Origin: Promicromonospora citrea
GTDB lineage: Bacteria; Actinomycetota; Actinomycetes; Actinomycetales; Cellulomonadaceae
Length of the DNA stretch: 38,900 nucleotides
Assembly: GCF_013004695.1 (NCBI RefSeq)
Contig: NZ_JABEMG010000031.1
Location: 1-38,900 of the forward strand
Reading direction: 5' to 3'
Below, in pieces: positions 1-7,659 of the stretch (the stretch's first letter is position 1; each line of letters begins with the position of its first letter). A program made the translations under genes and the position numbers. The notes under the pieces were generated by a model. The model was not told the origin of the DNA and ran no database searches. It was given only the letters and a program-made list of their open reading frames with translations.

Positions 1-1106
1 CCGGCCGTGCGCCTGCCGCCGGGGCGCAGCGCGACCGACGACACGTTGCGCGCGACCGACGACCGGACGACCAGGCCCTGCAGCCGCCGGTCCTCCGGGA
101 CGAGCGCGAGCCCCGCCGCGATCGCCGCGGCCGGGTCGCCCGGGCGCAGCACCCTGCCGTCGACGAGGACGCGCCCGGCGTCGTACCGGTCGACGCCGAA
201 GACGGCGCGCGCGATCTCGCTGCGCCCGGCTCCGACGAGGCCCGCGAGCCCGACGATCTCGCCCGCGCGGACCTCGAAGGTGACGTCGTGGAACGTGCCG
301 GCGGACTCGAGGCCCTCGACCCGCAGCGCGACGTCGCCAGGCATGCTCGGCACCTTGGGGTACAGCTCGGCGACCTCCCGGCCGACCATGCGCCGCACGA
401 GTTCGTCGGCCGTGACCTCGGCGACGGCGTCGGTCGAGACGTGCTCGCCGTCGCGCATGACGGTCACGGTGTCGCAGAGGTCGGCCACCTCGTCGAGGCG
501 GTGCGAGATGAAGACGACGGCGCACCCCGCGTCGCGCAGGCCGCGGGCCACGGTGAACAGGCGACGCACCTCGACCGCGCTGAGCGCCGCCGTGGGCTCG
601 TCCATCACCAGCACGCGGGCGTCGAGGGAGATCGCCTTCGCGATCTCGACGATCTGCTGGTCGGCGATGGACAGGCCCTCGGCGGGGCGGTCCGGGTCGA
701 GCTCGACGCCGAGGCGGCGGAAGAGGTCGCGAGCGTCCTCGCGCATCGCGCGCCGGTCGATGCGGCGCAAGCGCCCCAGCGGCTCCCGGCCGAGGAAGAT
801 GTTCTCGGCGACGGTGAGGTCGGGAAAGCTCGCGGGCTCCTGATGGATGACGGCGACGCCCGCCGCCTTGGCCTCGGCGGGCCCGGCGAAGTCGACGGGC
901 TCGCCGTCGAGCTCGACGACGCCGGCGTCGCGCCGGTGCACGCCGCCCACGACCTTGACGAGCGTCGACTTGCCCGCGCCGTTCTCGCCGACCAGCGCGT
1001 GGATGCTGCCGCGCTCCACCACCAGGGTCCCGGAACGCAGGGCGGTGACCGGCCCGAAGGACTTGGCGACGCCCTGGAGGCGCAGCATCGGTGCGACGTT
1101 CGGCAT
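1..1106 (-). CDS. Sugar ABC transporter ATP-binding protein, RbsA/XylG class (3' end cut by window edge)
   Basis: The gene reads leftwards and leaves the window after 368 codons; family members are about 500 residues with two fused ATPase domains, so roughly the last quarter is missing. Visible in the first domain are Walker A GENGAGKST, a Q-loop region reading HQEPASFPDL, a signature reading LSIADQQ, Walker B LVMDEPT and the switch His in FISHRLDE. A second domain begins after the PKVP linker and reaches LVPEDRRLQGLV, typical of RbsA-like CUT2 proteins. It would power pentose or deoxyhexose import at the inner face of the membrane. Rhamnose is a reasonable guess because rhaM lies 1.8 kb away, but the permeases and binding protein would be outside the window. 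The ATG at 1106 follows GGGGAG with unusually short spacing; a second in-frame ATG at 1088 lacks a ribosome site. Confidence 0.9.
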   Translation of the reverse strand, partial: MPNVAPMLRLQGVAKSFGPVTALRSGTLVVERGSIHALVGENGAGKSTLVKVVGGVHRRDAGVVELDGEPVDFAGPAEAKAAGVAVIHQEPASFPDLTVAENIFLGREPLGRLRRIDRRAMREDARDLFRRLGVELDPDRPAEGLSIADQQIVEIAKAISLDARVLVMDEPTAALSAVEVRRLFTVARGLRDAGCAVVFISHRLDEVADLCDTVTVMRDGEHVSTDAVAEVTADELVRRMVGREVAELYPKVPSMPGDVALRVEGLESAGTFHDVTFEVRAGEIVGLAGLVGAGRSEIARAVFGVDRYDAGRVLVDGRVLRPGDPAAAIAAGLALVPEDRRLQGLVVRSSVARNVSSVALRPGGRRTA

Positions 1107-1166
1107 GTCTCCCCGTCGAGCGTGCGGGCGGTCGGCGGTGACCGCTGGGCGGTGTCACGAACGGTG

Positions 1167-1179
1167 TTGAATCGTTCAA
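1167..1179. promoter_or_regulatory. LacI-type operator-like palindrome
   Basis: TTGAA-TCG-TTCAA is a perfect 5-bp inverted repeat with a 3-bp centre, 61 bp upstream of the ABC ATPase start. Its half-site resembles the operator-like sites at 3278-3289 and 10898-10909. The regulator is not known; the LacI protein at 3319-4335 is the nearest candidate. Confidence 0.45.
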
Positions 1180-1246
1180 ACGCTAGTGGGGAAGATAGAC
1201 CCGCCTGGTCAGCGCGTCAAGAAGTGACGGCGAGTCCGTTGCCGTG

Positions 1247-1261
1247 CCGTATCAGTTACGG
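1247..1261. promoter_or_regulatory. Short inverted repeat upstream of the APC permease
   Basis: CCGTA-tcagt-TACGG lies 86 bp before the permease start. It could be a regulator site, but it is short and no copy was noticed elsewhere in the window. Confidence 0.25.
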
Positions 1262-1346
1262 AACGCTTGGCCCATCAGGGGTGAAGACCACCCGTAGCTC
1301 ACAGGTGGCTCGAGGACGCGCCACCGCGGAACGGAGGCGACCGGAC

Positions 1347-2786
1347 ATGAGCCAGCCCACGGCCGGAGGGAACACGGCCCTCGGTGAGGAACCCACCGAG
1401 CTCAAGCGGGTCATGGGACCCAAGCTCCTCCTGCTCTTCATCGTCGGCGACATCCTCGGCACCGGTGTGTACGCCCTCACCGGGCAGGTGGCCGCGGAGG
1501 TCGGCGGCGCGGCGTGGGCACCCTTCATCGTCGCCTTCGTCATCGCGCTGATCACCGCGTTCTCCTACCTGGAGCTCGTCACCAAGTACCCGCGGGCCGC
1601 CGGCGCCGCGCTGTACACGCACAAGGCGTTCGGCATCCACTTCCTCACGTTCATCGTGTGCTTCACCGTGATGTGCTCCGGCATCACCTCCGCCTCCACC
1701 GCCGCCCGGGCCGTCGGGTCCAACCTGCTCGTCGGCATCGGGGTCGAGGACGCCGGCACGTGGACCGTCGTCACCGTCGCCCTCGTGTTCATGGCGCTGG
1801 TCGCCCTGGTGAACCTGCGCGGCGTGGGCGAGTCGGTCAAGGCCAACATCGTGCTGACGCTCGTCGAGCTCTCCGGTCTGCTCTTCATCATCCTGGCCGG
1901 CATCTTCGCGGCGTTCGGCGGCCAGGCGGACTTCAGCCGCGTCACGGTCTTCGAGAGCCCGGGCGACAAGAGCGCGTTCCTCGCCGTGACCGCGGCGACC
2001 GCGCTGGCGTTCTTCGCGATGGTCGGCTTCGAGGACGCCGTGAACATGGCGGAGGAGACGCACGACCCGGTGAAGAACTTCCCGCGCATGATGATCGCGG
2101 GCATCAGCATCACCGGCGTCATCTACGTGCTGGTCGCCATCTTCACCGTGGCGATCGTGCCCGTCGGGGAGCTGGGCGAGAGCGACACCCCGCTCACCCT
2201 GGTGGTCGAGCGGGCGCTGCCCGGGTTCCCCATCGGGGCGATCTTCCCCTTCATCACCATCTTCGCCGTCGCGAACTCGGCGCTCATCAACATGCTCATG
2301 GCGTCCCGCCTGCTCTACGGCATGGCCAAGCAGCGGGTGCTGCCGCGCTTCCTCGGACGCGTCTCGCCGCGCCGGCAGACGCCCACCTCGGCGATCCTGT
2401 TCACCACCGTCATCGCGCTCGGCCTCATCGTGCTCGTCACGCTGCAGGAGGAGAACGGTGTCATCGCGGCGCTCGGCGGCACCACGTCGCTGCTGCTGCT
2501 CGCGGTGTTCACCATCGTCAACGTCGCGGTGCTCAAGCTGCGCAGCGACATCGTCGACCGCAGGCACTTCGTGGCACCGACCATCCTGCCGATCCTCGGC
2601 GCGCTGCTCTGCGCCTTCTTCGTCGGGCCGTGGACCGGGCGCGACCCGCTGCAGTACCAGATCGCGGGCTGGCTGCTGCTCATCGGTGTCCTGCTGTGGT
2701 TCGTGACCTGGGCGTTCAACCGCCCCGACCCGACCGAGATCACGGACATCGAGGCCCTCAGCGAGCGCGAGGGCGGCACGAACTAG
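1347..2786 (+). CDS. APC superfamily amino-acid/polyamine permease
   Basis: A 479-residue polytopic membrane protein with about 12 hydrophobic segments, the usual length for APC-family permeases. The first segment contains the family-typical glycine-rich stretch GDILGTGVYALTGQVA, which forms part of the substrate site in APC transporters. The cytoplasmic stretch FEDAVNMAEETHDPVKNFPR matches the conserved region that reads GFE....EE..(N/D)P.+..P in related permeases. It probably imports an amino acid or other amine by cation symport; the substrate cannot be read from sequence. ATG 1347 follows GGAGG. The open frame extends upstream to 288, but that part is antisense to the ABC ATPase. The gene has no evident link to sugar metabolism and ends at a strong hairpin. 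Confidence 0.9.
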   Translation: MSQPTAGGNTALGEEPTELKRVMGPKLLLLFIVGDILGTGVYALTGQVAAEVGGAAWAPFIVAFVIALITAFSYLELVTKYPRAAGAALYTHKAFGIHFLTFIVCFTVMCSGITSASTAARAVGSNLLVGIGVEDAGTWTVVTVALVFMALVALVNLRGVGESVKANIVLTLVELSGLLFIILAGIFAAFGGQADFSRVTVFESPGDKSAFLAVTAATALAFFAMVGFEDAVNMAEETHDPVKNFPRMMIAGISITGVIYVLVAIFTVAIVPVGELGESDTPLTLVVERALPGFPIGAIFPFITIFAVANSALINMLMASRLLYGMAKQRVLPRFLGRVSPRRQTPTSAILFTTVIALGLIVLVTLQEENGVIAALGGTTSLLLLAVFTIVNVAVLKLRSDIVDRRHFVAPTILPILGALLCAFFVGPWTGRDPLQYQIAGWLLLIGVLLWFVTWAFNRPDPTEITDIEALSEREGGTN

Positions 2787-2810
2787 CGCGGTACGCGCCG
2801 CGTTCCGCCG

Positions 2811-2862
2811 ACCCCGTCATCGTGCCCAGGACCGACCCCGGTCCTGGGCACGATGACGGGGT
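2811..2862. terminator. Long perfect hairpin between convergent genes
   Basis: Two 23-nt arms (2811-2833 and 2840-2862) are perfect reverse complements around the 6-nt loop GACCCC. It lies 24 bp after the permease stop and 33 bp before the end of the convergent rhaM, so it can act as a bidirectional terminator. There is no U-tract. The stretch 2846-2867 is repeated exactly, inverted, at 6821-6842. Confidence 0.75.
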
Positions 2863-2895
2863 GGGCGGGCGCACGCGCTCACCGCGGGCGGGGCG

Positions 2896-3249
2896 TCACT
2901 CCCCCAGCGCCGCGAGCTGGGTCTCCAGGTGGAACACCTCGTCCAGCACCACGAAGCCCTCGTCCGGGTTGCCCTCGTCGACGAAGAACCCCGACATCGC
3001 CTCCTGCCAGCGGGCGTTGACCTCGGTCGCGGCCATGCGCCGCTGCGCGGCCGCGTAGTCGTCGGTCACGAGGATGCCGACGAGCAGGCCGTCGTCGCGC
3101 AGGTAGAGGTGGTAGTCGCGCCAGCCCGTGTCCCGCAGGGCCCGGAGCATCTCCGGCCAGACGGCGGCGTGCGCCGCGCGGTACTCGTCGAGCCGGTCGG
3201 CTCGCACCCGGGACGTGAAGCAGACGCGTGCGCCCGACGACGTCGACAT
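2896..3249 (-). CDS. rhaM: L-rhamnose mutarotase
   Basis: A 117-residue protein of the RhaM/DUF718 family, slightly longer than the roughly 104-residue E. coli enzyme. It interconverts alpha- and beta-L-rhamnopyranose in the cytoplasm, supplying the anomer needed by rhamnose isomerase. The N-terminal strand ends in YRAAHAAVWPEM, which matches the family KH..VWPE region and carries the likely catalytic His (residue 27). The middle reads YHLYLRDDGLLVGIL, followed by the W..AMSGFF region. ATG 3249 has GAGGAGG upstream. It diverges from the LacI gene at 3319 across an operator-like palindrome, and rhamnose is a product of the rhamnogalacturonan breakdown encoded next door. No rhamnose isomerase or kinase is in the window. 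Confidence 0.92.
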   Translation of the reverse strand: MSTSSGARVCFTSRVRADRLDEYRAAHAAVWPEMLRALRDTGWRDYHLYLRDDGLLVGILVTDDYAAAQRRMAATEVNARWQEAMSGFFVDEGNPDEGFVVLDEVFHLETQLAALGE

Positions 3250-3277
3250 GTTCGGTCCTCCTCGACCCAGCCCACCG

Positions 3278-3289
3278 TGAAACGGTTCA
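3278..3289. promoter_or_regulatory. LacI-type operator TGAAACGGTTCA
   Basis: A near-palindrome with one mismatched pair, in the divergent rhaM/lacI gap. It overlaps a possible -10 CATAAT (3288-3293) for the LacI gene. The exact reverse complement occurs at 12094-12105 before the Gfo/Idh gene, arguing for one regulator acting at both places. Confidence 0.65.
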
Positions 3290-3318
3290 TAATGTAGCCC
3301 GAAGCAAGGAGGTGCTCC

Positions 3319-4335
3319 ATGTCCCGACCGGCTGCTCATCGCCGAGCATCCATCGCCGACGTCGCCCGAGCAGCCGGGGTCTCCGTCGGCACGGTGTCGA
3401 ACGTCCTCAACCGGCCCGACCGGGTGCTGCCCGGCACCCGCGAGCGGGTCGAGGCCGCCATCGCGGAGCTCAGCTTCGTGCGCAACGGCTCCGCCCGCCA
3501 GCTGCGGGCCGGCACCATCACGACCATCGGGGCCGTCGTCCTGGACATCGCGAACCCGTTCTTCACGGACGTCGCGCGCGGCATCGAGGAGCGCCTCGAC
3601 CGGGACGACTACACGCTCATGGTCGCCTCGTCCGACGACGACCCCGGGCGCGAGCAGCGCTACCTGCGGCTGTTCGAGGAGCACGGGGTGCAGGGCGTCA
3701 TCGTCGTGCCCGCCACCGACGACATCGAGCACCTCCAGGCGATCCGTCGGCGCGGCACCGGCGTCGTCCTGCTGGACCGCCCGTCTCCCGACCCGGGCAT
3801 CTCGTCCGTCGCCGTCGACGACGTGCGCGGCGGCGAGCTCGCCGCCCAGCACCTGCTGGAACAGGGGCACACCCGCATCGCGTTCCTCAACGGACCGCAC
3901 ACGATCCGCCAGTGCGCCGACCGCCACGAGGGCGTGGTCAAGGCGCTGGCCGCCGCGGGCCTCGACCCCGAGGCAGCCCTCACCGAGATCACGGTGACCA
4001 GCCTCAACGCCGAGGGCGGCGAGGCGGCGATCCGCGGCCTGCTGGAGTCGGGCGACCAGCCCACCGCCGTCTTCTGCGTCAACGACCTCGTCGCGCTGGG
4101 CGTGCTGCGCACGCTCCGCACGGAGAACATCGCGGTCCCCGCCGACATGGCGGTGGTCGGGTACGACGACGTCGCGTTCGCCGCGGAGCTGTCCACCCCG
4201 CTGACGTCGGTGCGCCAGCCGACGCACGAGCTGGGCCTGCGCGCGGCCGACCTGCTCCTCACGGCCCCGGACACGGCCGAGCACGTGATGTTCCAGCCCA
4301 CCCTGGTGGTCCGCACGTCGAGCGCCCGCCCCTGA
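3319..4335 (+). CDS. LacI-family transcriptional regulator (candidate rhamnose/rhamnogalacturonan repressor)
   Basis: A 338-residue LacI/GalR protein. The N-terminal helix-turn-helix reads SIADVARAAGVSVGTVSNVLN, followed by a hinge helix region (residues about 50-65) and a periplasmic-binding-protein-like effector domain with IANPFF, VVLLDRP, GHTRIAFLNGP, FCVNDLVALGVL and VVGYDDVAFA blocks. ATG 3319 follows AAGGAGG. It lies between rhaM (divergent) and the rhamnogalacturonan lyase (convergent). The operator-like palindrome at 3278-3289, in its own promoter region, recurs before the Gfo/Idh gene. I infer that it represses the surrounding genes and is released by rhamnose or a rhamnogalacturonan oligosaccharide; the effector cannot be read from sequence. 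Confidence 0.92.
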   Translation: MSRPAAHRRASIADVARAAGVSVGTVSNVLNRPDRVLPGTRERVEAAIAELSFVRNGSARQLRAGTITTIGAVVLDIANPFFTDVARGIEERLDRDDYTLMVASSDDDPGREQRYLRLFEEHGVQGVIVVPATDDIEHLQAIRRRGTGVVLLDRPSPDPGISSVAVDDVRGGELAAQHLLEQGHTRIAFLNGPHTIRQCADRHEGVVKALAAAGLDPEAALTEITVTSLNAEGGEAAIRGLLESGDQPTAVFCVNDLVALGVLRTLRTENIAVPADMAVVGYDDVAFAAELSTPLTSVRQPTHELGLRAADLLLTAPDTAEHVMFQPTLVVRTSSARP

Positions 4336-4355
4336 CCCGCGGGCCCTGCCCCGCC

Positions 4356-4429
4356 GGTCCGCTTCGAGAACGACCTCGGGGACAGATCCGGGCCGGATCC
4401 GGTCCCTGAGGTCGTTCTCGAAGCGGACC
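4356..4429. terminator. Very long hairpin between convergent lacI and lyase genes
   Basis: Outer arms 4356-4377 and 4408-4429 are perfect 22-nt reverse complements. The inner part continues as an imperfect stem (GGGAC..GATCC against GGATC..GTCCC) around a GCC loop, giving about 33 paired positions per arm. It sits 20 bp after the LacI stop and 9 bp from the lyase stop, so it fits a bidirectional terminator. No U-tract is present. Confidence 0.7.
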
Positions 4430-4438
4430 CCTCGGGGG

Positions 4439-6778
4439 TCAGCGGCGCGGGACCGGGACCGTCGACCAGTCGGTGTCCGAGGCCAGGTAGAAGCTCGGGT
4501 AGGAGGGCTGGTTGTACGTGGTCTGCTGCCGGGCCACCTCGACGCGGTACTGCCGGTCCTGCATGAGCGTGTAGAGCGCGACGTCGCTCGGCTCGGTCGT
4601 GGTGTAGAGCCGCAGCGCGCTGGAGTCGGCGGTGCGCACCAGCACCTCCTCGCGCCAGTCGCCGAGCACGTCGGCCACGAGCGACGGGTTGCCCTTGGTG
4701 CCGTTGTTGGTCAGCGTGCCGTCGAGGGTCTGCACCACACCGCGCGACCAGTCCCGGATCACCGGGGTGTCGGGCTCCGCGCCGTCGACGATCTGCGTGG
4801 TGCCGTCACCGGCCCAGCGCACCGACTGGTTGGTGCCCATGGTCGTCGTCGACACCTGCTCGCCGGTGGCGCTCAGCGTCCCGGAGCCCAGGGTGCCGTC
4901 GGGCATGGACGCCCACACCTCGATGCCGGGGACGCCGGGCAGCACGTCGCCGATCATCGACCGGCCCGTATCCCGGCCGGAGTACTGGCCGAACAGCACG
5001 GCGCCGTCCTCGGCCGAGCGCATCGCCGACCCGTACGGCGCCCAGGTCGCGCCCTCGTGGGCGGTCCAGATCTCCAGGCCCGGGCGTGCCGGGTCGATGT
5101 CCGTCACGTGCATGGCGTCGCCGTGGCCGAGGCCCGCGAGCGCCCCCGGGTCGGCGGACCCCTCGGGCAGCGTGTCGAACGACGAGTAGAGCAGCGAGCC
5201 GTCGTCGTCCAGGGTCGCGGAGCCGTAGACGATCTCCTGGCGGCCGTCGCCGTCGACGTCGGCGGCCGACAGCGAGTGGAAGCCCTGCGTGGTCATGCTG
5301 CCCCACTCGGGCGAGGTGCCGGGCACGCCGTGCGGGGAGTCGTCGAACGGGTTGCTCATCGGCGTCCACCCGGAGTCGGCGAGCCAGCGCCGGGTCAGGT
5401 GCCGGCCGTCCCAGTCGTAGGCGGCGACGGTCGAGCGGGTGTAGTAGCCGCGCGCGAAGATCGCGCTGGGCCGGTCCTTCGACAGGTACGCCACGCCCGA
5501 CAGGAAGCGGTCCACGCGGTTGCCCGGCTCGATGCGGCTCATGGCGTAGTCGCCCCAGAGCAGCCCGTCGTCGGTGCGCCCCGGCTCGTAGTCGACGGTC
5601 TCCAGCGGGCGGCCGCTGCGCCCGTCGAACACGGTGAGGTACTCCGGCCCGGTGAGCACGAAGCCCTCGAACGCCCGGAGCTGGTTTCGCGTGGAACGGG
5701 ACGGCGCGTAGACGTCGATGAAGTGGTCGGCAGCGGCACTCGCGTCGGCGTCGGACAGCGGGTAGGTCCAGCGCGGCTCGATGCCCCACGCCTCCTCCAG
5801 CGTGGCGGGCCACTCCCCCGACACCACCTCGGGACGCTCGGACCAGCCGCGGAAGACCTCGACGAGGTGCTCGTGGTAGTCGCTCGCGGACATCCGGTAG
5901 TCGTCGGTGTCGCGCACGCCCGCCCGCCGGTCGTCCTTCGCGATCGGCACGTAGCGCTCGGTCGTGGGCCGCCCGTTGCGGTAGGTGGTCACGCGGCTGC
6001 CGGGCGCGGTCTTCGTCATGAGCTCGGCGCGGCCGTCGCCGTCGTAGTCGTAGACGGGGAACTGCGTGTAGTGCGCGCCGGCACGGATGTTGACGCCCAG
6101 GTCGATGCGCCAGAGCTGGGTGCCGTCGAGCTCGTAGGCGTCGAGGTAGACGTTCCCGGTGTAGCCCACCTGGGAGACGTCCTTGGAGTTGGACGGGTCC
6201 CACTTCACGACGATCTCGTACTCGTCGTCGCCGTCGAGGTCGGCCACGGAGGCGTCGTTGGCGCGGTAGGTGTAGGTCTCGCCCGCGGGCGTCACGCCGT
6301 CGGCCGGTGTGTTGAGCGGGATGTCGAGGTGGCCGTCGGCCCACACCTCGGCCGACGCCGCCCGGCCCTTGTTCGGGCCGCTCAGCGGCACGACGCGGTA
6401 CCGGGTGCCGGGGCTGCCCGCCGGGTCGGAGAAGTTGGTCGCACCGGTCACCGTCGCGATGCGCCGCCCGTCGCGGTACACCGCGAAGCCCGGGCCCTTC
6501 AGGCCGTCGGCGCCGTGGCCGGTGACCTCGGGGGCGAGCAGGCGCCAGCTGAGGAACACGCCCTCGCTGGTCGACACGGCCACCAGGCCCCGGCCGAGCG
6601 TCTCGGTCCCCTGGCTGCCCGACGGCGCGCGGCCGTGCGCGGTGTGCGTGTCGCGGGCGGTGTGCGTGTCGCGGGCGGGCTCGGCGGACTGCGCGGACGT
6701 CGCGACGCCCACCCCGCTCAGCCCGAGGCAGAGCGCCGTCGCCAGGGCGGCACCCACACGGGTGGATCTCGGGATCAT
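4439..6778 (-). CDS. Secreted rhamnogalacturonan lyase, polysaccharide lyase family 11
   Basis: A 779-residue protein with a signal peptide (basic MIPRSTR, hydrophobic core, cleavage near SAQSAEPA). It cleaves the alpha-1,4 bond between rhamnose and galacturonate in rhamnogalacturonan I by beta-elimination outside the cell. PL11 (YesW/YesX) hallmarks are NDASVADLDGDDEYEIVVKW, WDPSNSKD, GNVYLDAYELDG, AHYTQF and VYDYDGDGRAE; the repeated D.DGDG motifs are calcium-binding loops of the beta-propeller. It is longer than YesW (about 620), mainly through an extra block at about residues 260-365. A duplicated ARDTHT peptide follows the signal peptide. ATG 6778 follows AGAGGA. It is the last gene after the YesOPQ-like importer and YesL-like gene, separated from them by a hairpin. 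Confidence 0.93.
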   Translation of the reverse strand: MIPRSTRVGAALATALCLGLSGVGVATSAQSAEPARDTHTARDTHTAHGRAPSGSQGTETLGRGLVAVSTSEGVFLSWRLLAPEVTGHGADGLKGPGFAVYRDGRRIATVTGATNFSDPAGSPGTRYRVVPLSGPNKGRAASAEVWADGHLDIPLNTPADGVTPAGETYTYRANDASVADLDGDDEYEIVVKWDPSNSKDVSQVGYTGNVYLDAYELDGTQLWRIDLGVNIRAGAHYTQFPVYDYDGDGRAELMTKTAPGSRVTTYRNGRPTTERYVPIAKDDRRAGVRDTDDYRMSASDYHEHLVEVFRGWSERPEVVSGEWPATLEEAWGIEPRWTYPLSDADASAAADHFIDVYAPSRSTRNQLRAFEGFVLTGPEYLTVFDGRSGRPLETVDYEPGRTDDGLLWGDYAMSRIEPGNRVDRFLSGVAYLSKDRPSAIFARGYYTRSTVAAYDWDGRHLTRRWLADSGWTPMSNPFDDSPHGVPGTSPEWGSMTTQGFHSLSAADVDGDGRQEIVYGSATLDDDGSLLYSSFDTLPEGSADPGALAGLGHGDAMHVTDIDPARPGLEIWTAHEGATWAPYGSAMRSAEDGAVLFGQYSGRDTGRSMIGDVLPGVPGIEVWASMPDGTLGSGTLSATGEQVSTTTMGTNQSVRWAGDGTTQIVDGAEPDTPVIRDWSRGVVQTLDGTLTNNGTKGNPSLVADVLGDWREEVLVRTADSSALRLYTTTEPSDVALYTLMQDRQYRVEVARQQTTYNQPSYPSFYLASDTDWSTVPVPRR
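6641..6676. repeat. 18-bp tandem duplication inside the lyase gene
   Basis: Two adjacent identical 18-bp units (6641-6658 and 6659-6676) encode the duplicated ARDTHT peptide just after the signal peptide. The frame is kept. Confidence 0.9.
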
Positions 6779-6820
6779 GGCTGAATTCCTCTCTGAATTC
6801 TCGATCTCACGGACCTCTCG

Positions 6821-6882
6821 CGCCCACCCCGTCATCGTGCCCACGATCAGGTGCTGCGACGGGCACGATCGCTGGGTGGGCG
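6821..6882. repeat. Intergenic hairpin sharing sequence with the one at 2811-2867
   Basis: Arms 6821-6842 and 6861-6882 pair over 9 bp at each end with a 4-nt internal mismatch between. The left arm is the exact reverse complement of 2846-2867. It lies between the YesL-like gene (ends 6901) and the lyase start (6778), both read leftwards, so it could attenuate readthrough or stabilise mRNA, or it may be a copy of a dispersed palindromic repeat. Confidence 0.65.
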
Positions 6883-6900
6883 AGCTGGTGCGGCGGCGCG

Positions 6901-7659
6901 TCAGGGCAGCGAGGGGCGCCCGGTCCGCCGCGTCTCGACGGCGGTCGCCGCCAGGCTGAGGAGGCCGCCCGTCACCAGCACGAGCGGCAGCAGCATCCAC
7001 ACGAGCACCGCGCACAGGCCCAGGGCGGCGAGCAGGAGCGCGGAGCCGACCAGGTCGTCGCCGGCGCGGGCTGCGCCACGGGCCAGCAGTGCGCGGGCGC
7101 TGCGGGGGGCGTCCCGTCCCCCGACCGGACCGCGGTCCGTCTCGGCGGGGCGGGCGGTCGCCCCCTCCCCGTCCGACCACGCCGCCGCCGCGCGGACCAG
7201 CACGACGGCCGCGCAGGCCGCTGCGGCCCACGTCACCCAGCGCACCACCGGCGCGCCGGGCAGCACGCCCGACGCCGTCAGCCCGGTGTTGACCAGCACG
7301 ACCGCACCGGCCGCGAGCGCCAGCACGCCGAGGAGCCAGGTCTCGCGCACCGCCGCCCGCCAGTCGCGGGCGAAGGAGTGCGCCGACGTGTCGTACCCCG
7401 CGACGTACCGCCGCAGGTGCGCGACGCCGGCGGCGAGCGCGGCCGGGAGCGTCACCACGAACAGGCTCCCGGCGAGCACGAGCAGGCCGGTCAGGAGCGT
7501 CTCGCCCAGCAGTGCGAACCGGCCCTCGCCGGGCACCCGCTCGCCGGGCTGCTCGTCCGGCCGCTCGTCCGGCCGGCCGCCGGCACCGCCGCTCGCACCG
7601 GCAACCGGACCGGCGTCCGGTTGCCGGGCGGCACCCCGCTGTGCGCCCACCGCGGTCAC
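6901..7659 (-). CDS. YesL-like DUF624 membrane protein
   Basis: A 252-residue integral membrane protein. After about 50 residues of low-complexity linker (with a PDERPDE repeat) come hydrophobic segments around LLTGLLVLAGSLFVVTLPAA, LLGVLALAAGAVVL, WVTWAAAACAAVVLV and LLAALGLCAVLVWMLLPLVLV. The block P.AL.AG....RRYVAGYD..A..FARDWR is characteristic of DUF624/YesL proteins, which are encoded next to sugar-oligosaccharide importers. Their exact role is unknown; a helper function for the importer is usually assumed. The GTG start at 7659 overlaps the upstream permease stop in GTGA, implying translational coupling. It is longer than the usual 210 or so residues because of the linker. A second, shorter family member is at 23831-24511. 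Confidence 0.8.
   Translation of the reverse strand: MTAVGAQRGAARQPDAGPVAGASGGAGGRPDERPDEQPGERVPGEGRFALLGETLLTGLLVLAGSLFVVTLPAALAAGVAHLRRYVAGYDTSAHSFARDWRAAVRETWLLGVLALAAGAVVLVNTGLTASGVLPGAPVVRWVTWAAAACAAVVLVRAAAAWSDGEGATARPAETDRGPVGGRDAPRSARALLARGAARAGDDLVGSALLLAALGLCAVLVWMLLPLVLVTGGLLSLAATAVETRRTGRPSLP

Noticed and set aside
288-1346. Long N-terminal extension of the APC permease reading frame
   Set aside because: It is antisense to the ABC ATPase, has shadow-like composition, and a good ribosome site precedes ATG 1347.
5057-6784. 575-codon open frame opposite the lyase gene
   Set aside because: High-GC antisense shadow rich in Val, Gly, Arg and His. It has no motifs, and the other strand is a clear PL11 enzyme.
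6781-6800. Two CTGAATTC copies 12 bp apart before the lyase start
   Set aside because: They flank the ribosome site, but are short and have no partner elsewhere; probably chance.
7551-7574. Two adjacent GCTCGTCCGGCC units in the YesL-like gene
   Set aside because: They encode the low-complexity PDE/R linker; ordinary slippage in GC-rich DNA.
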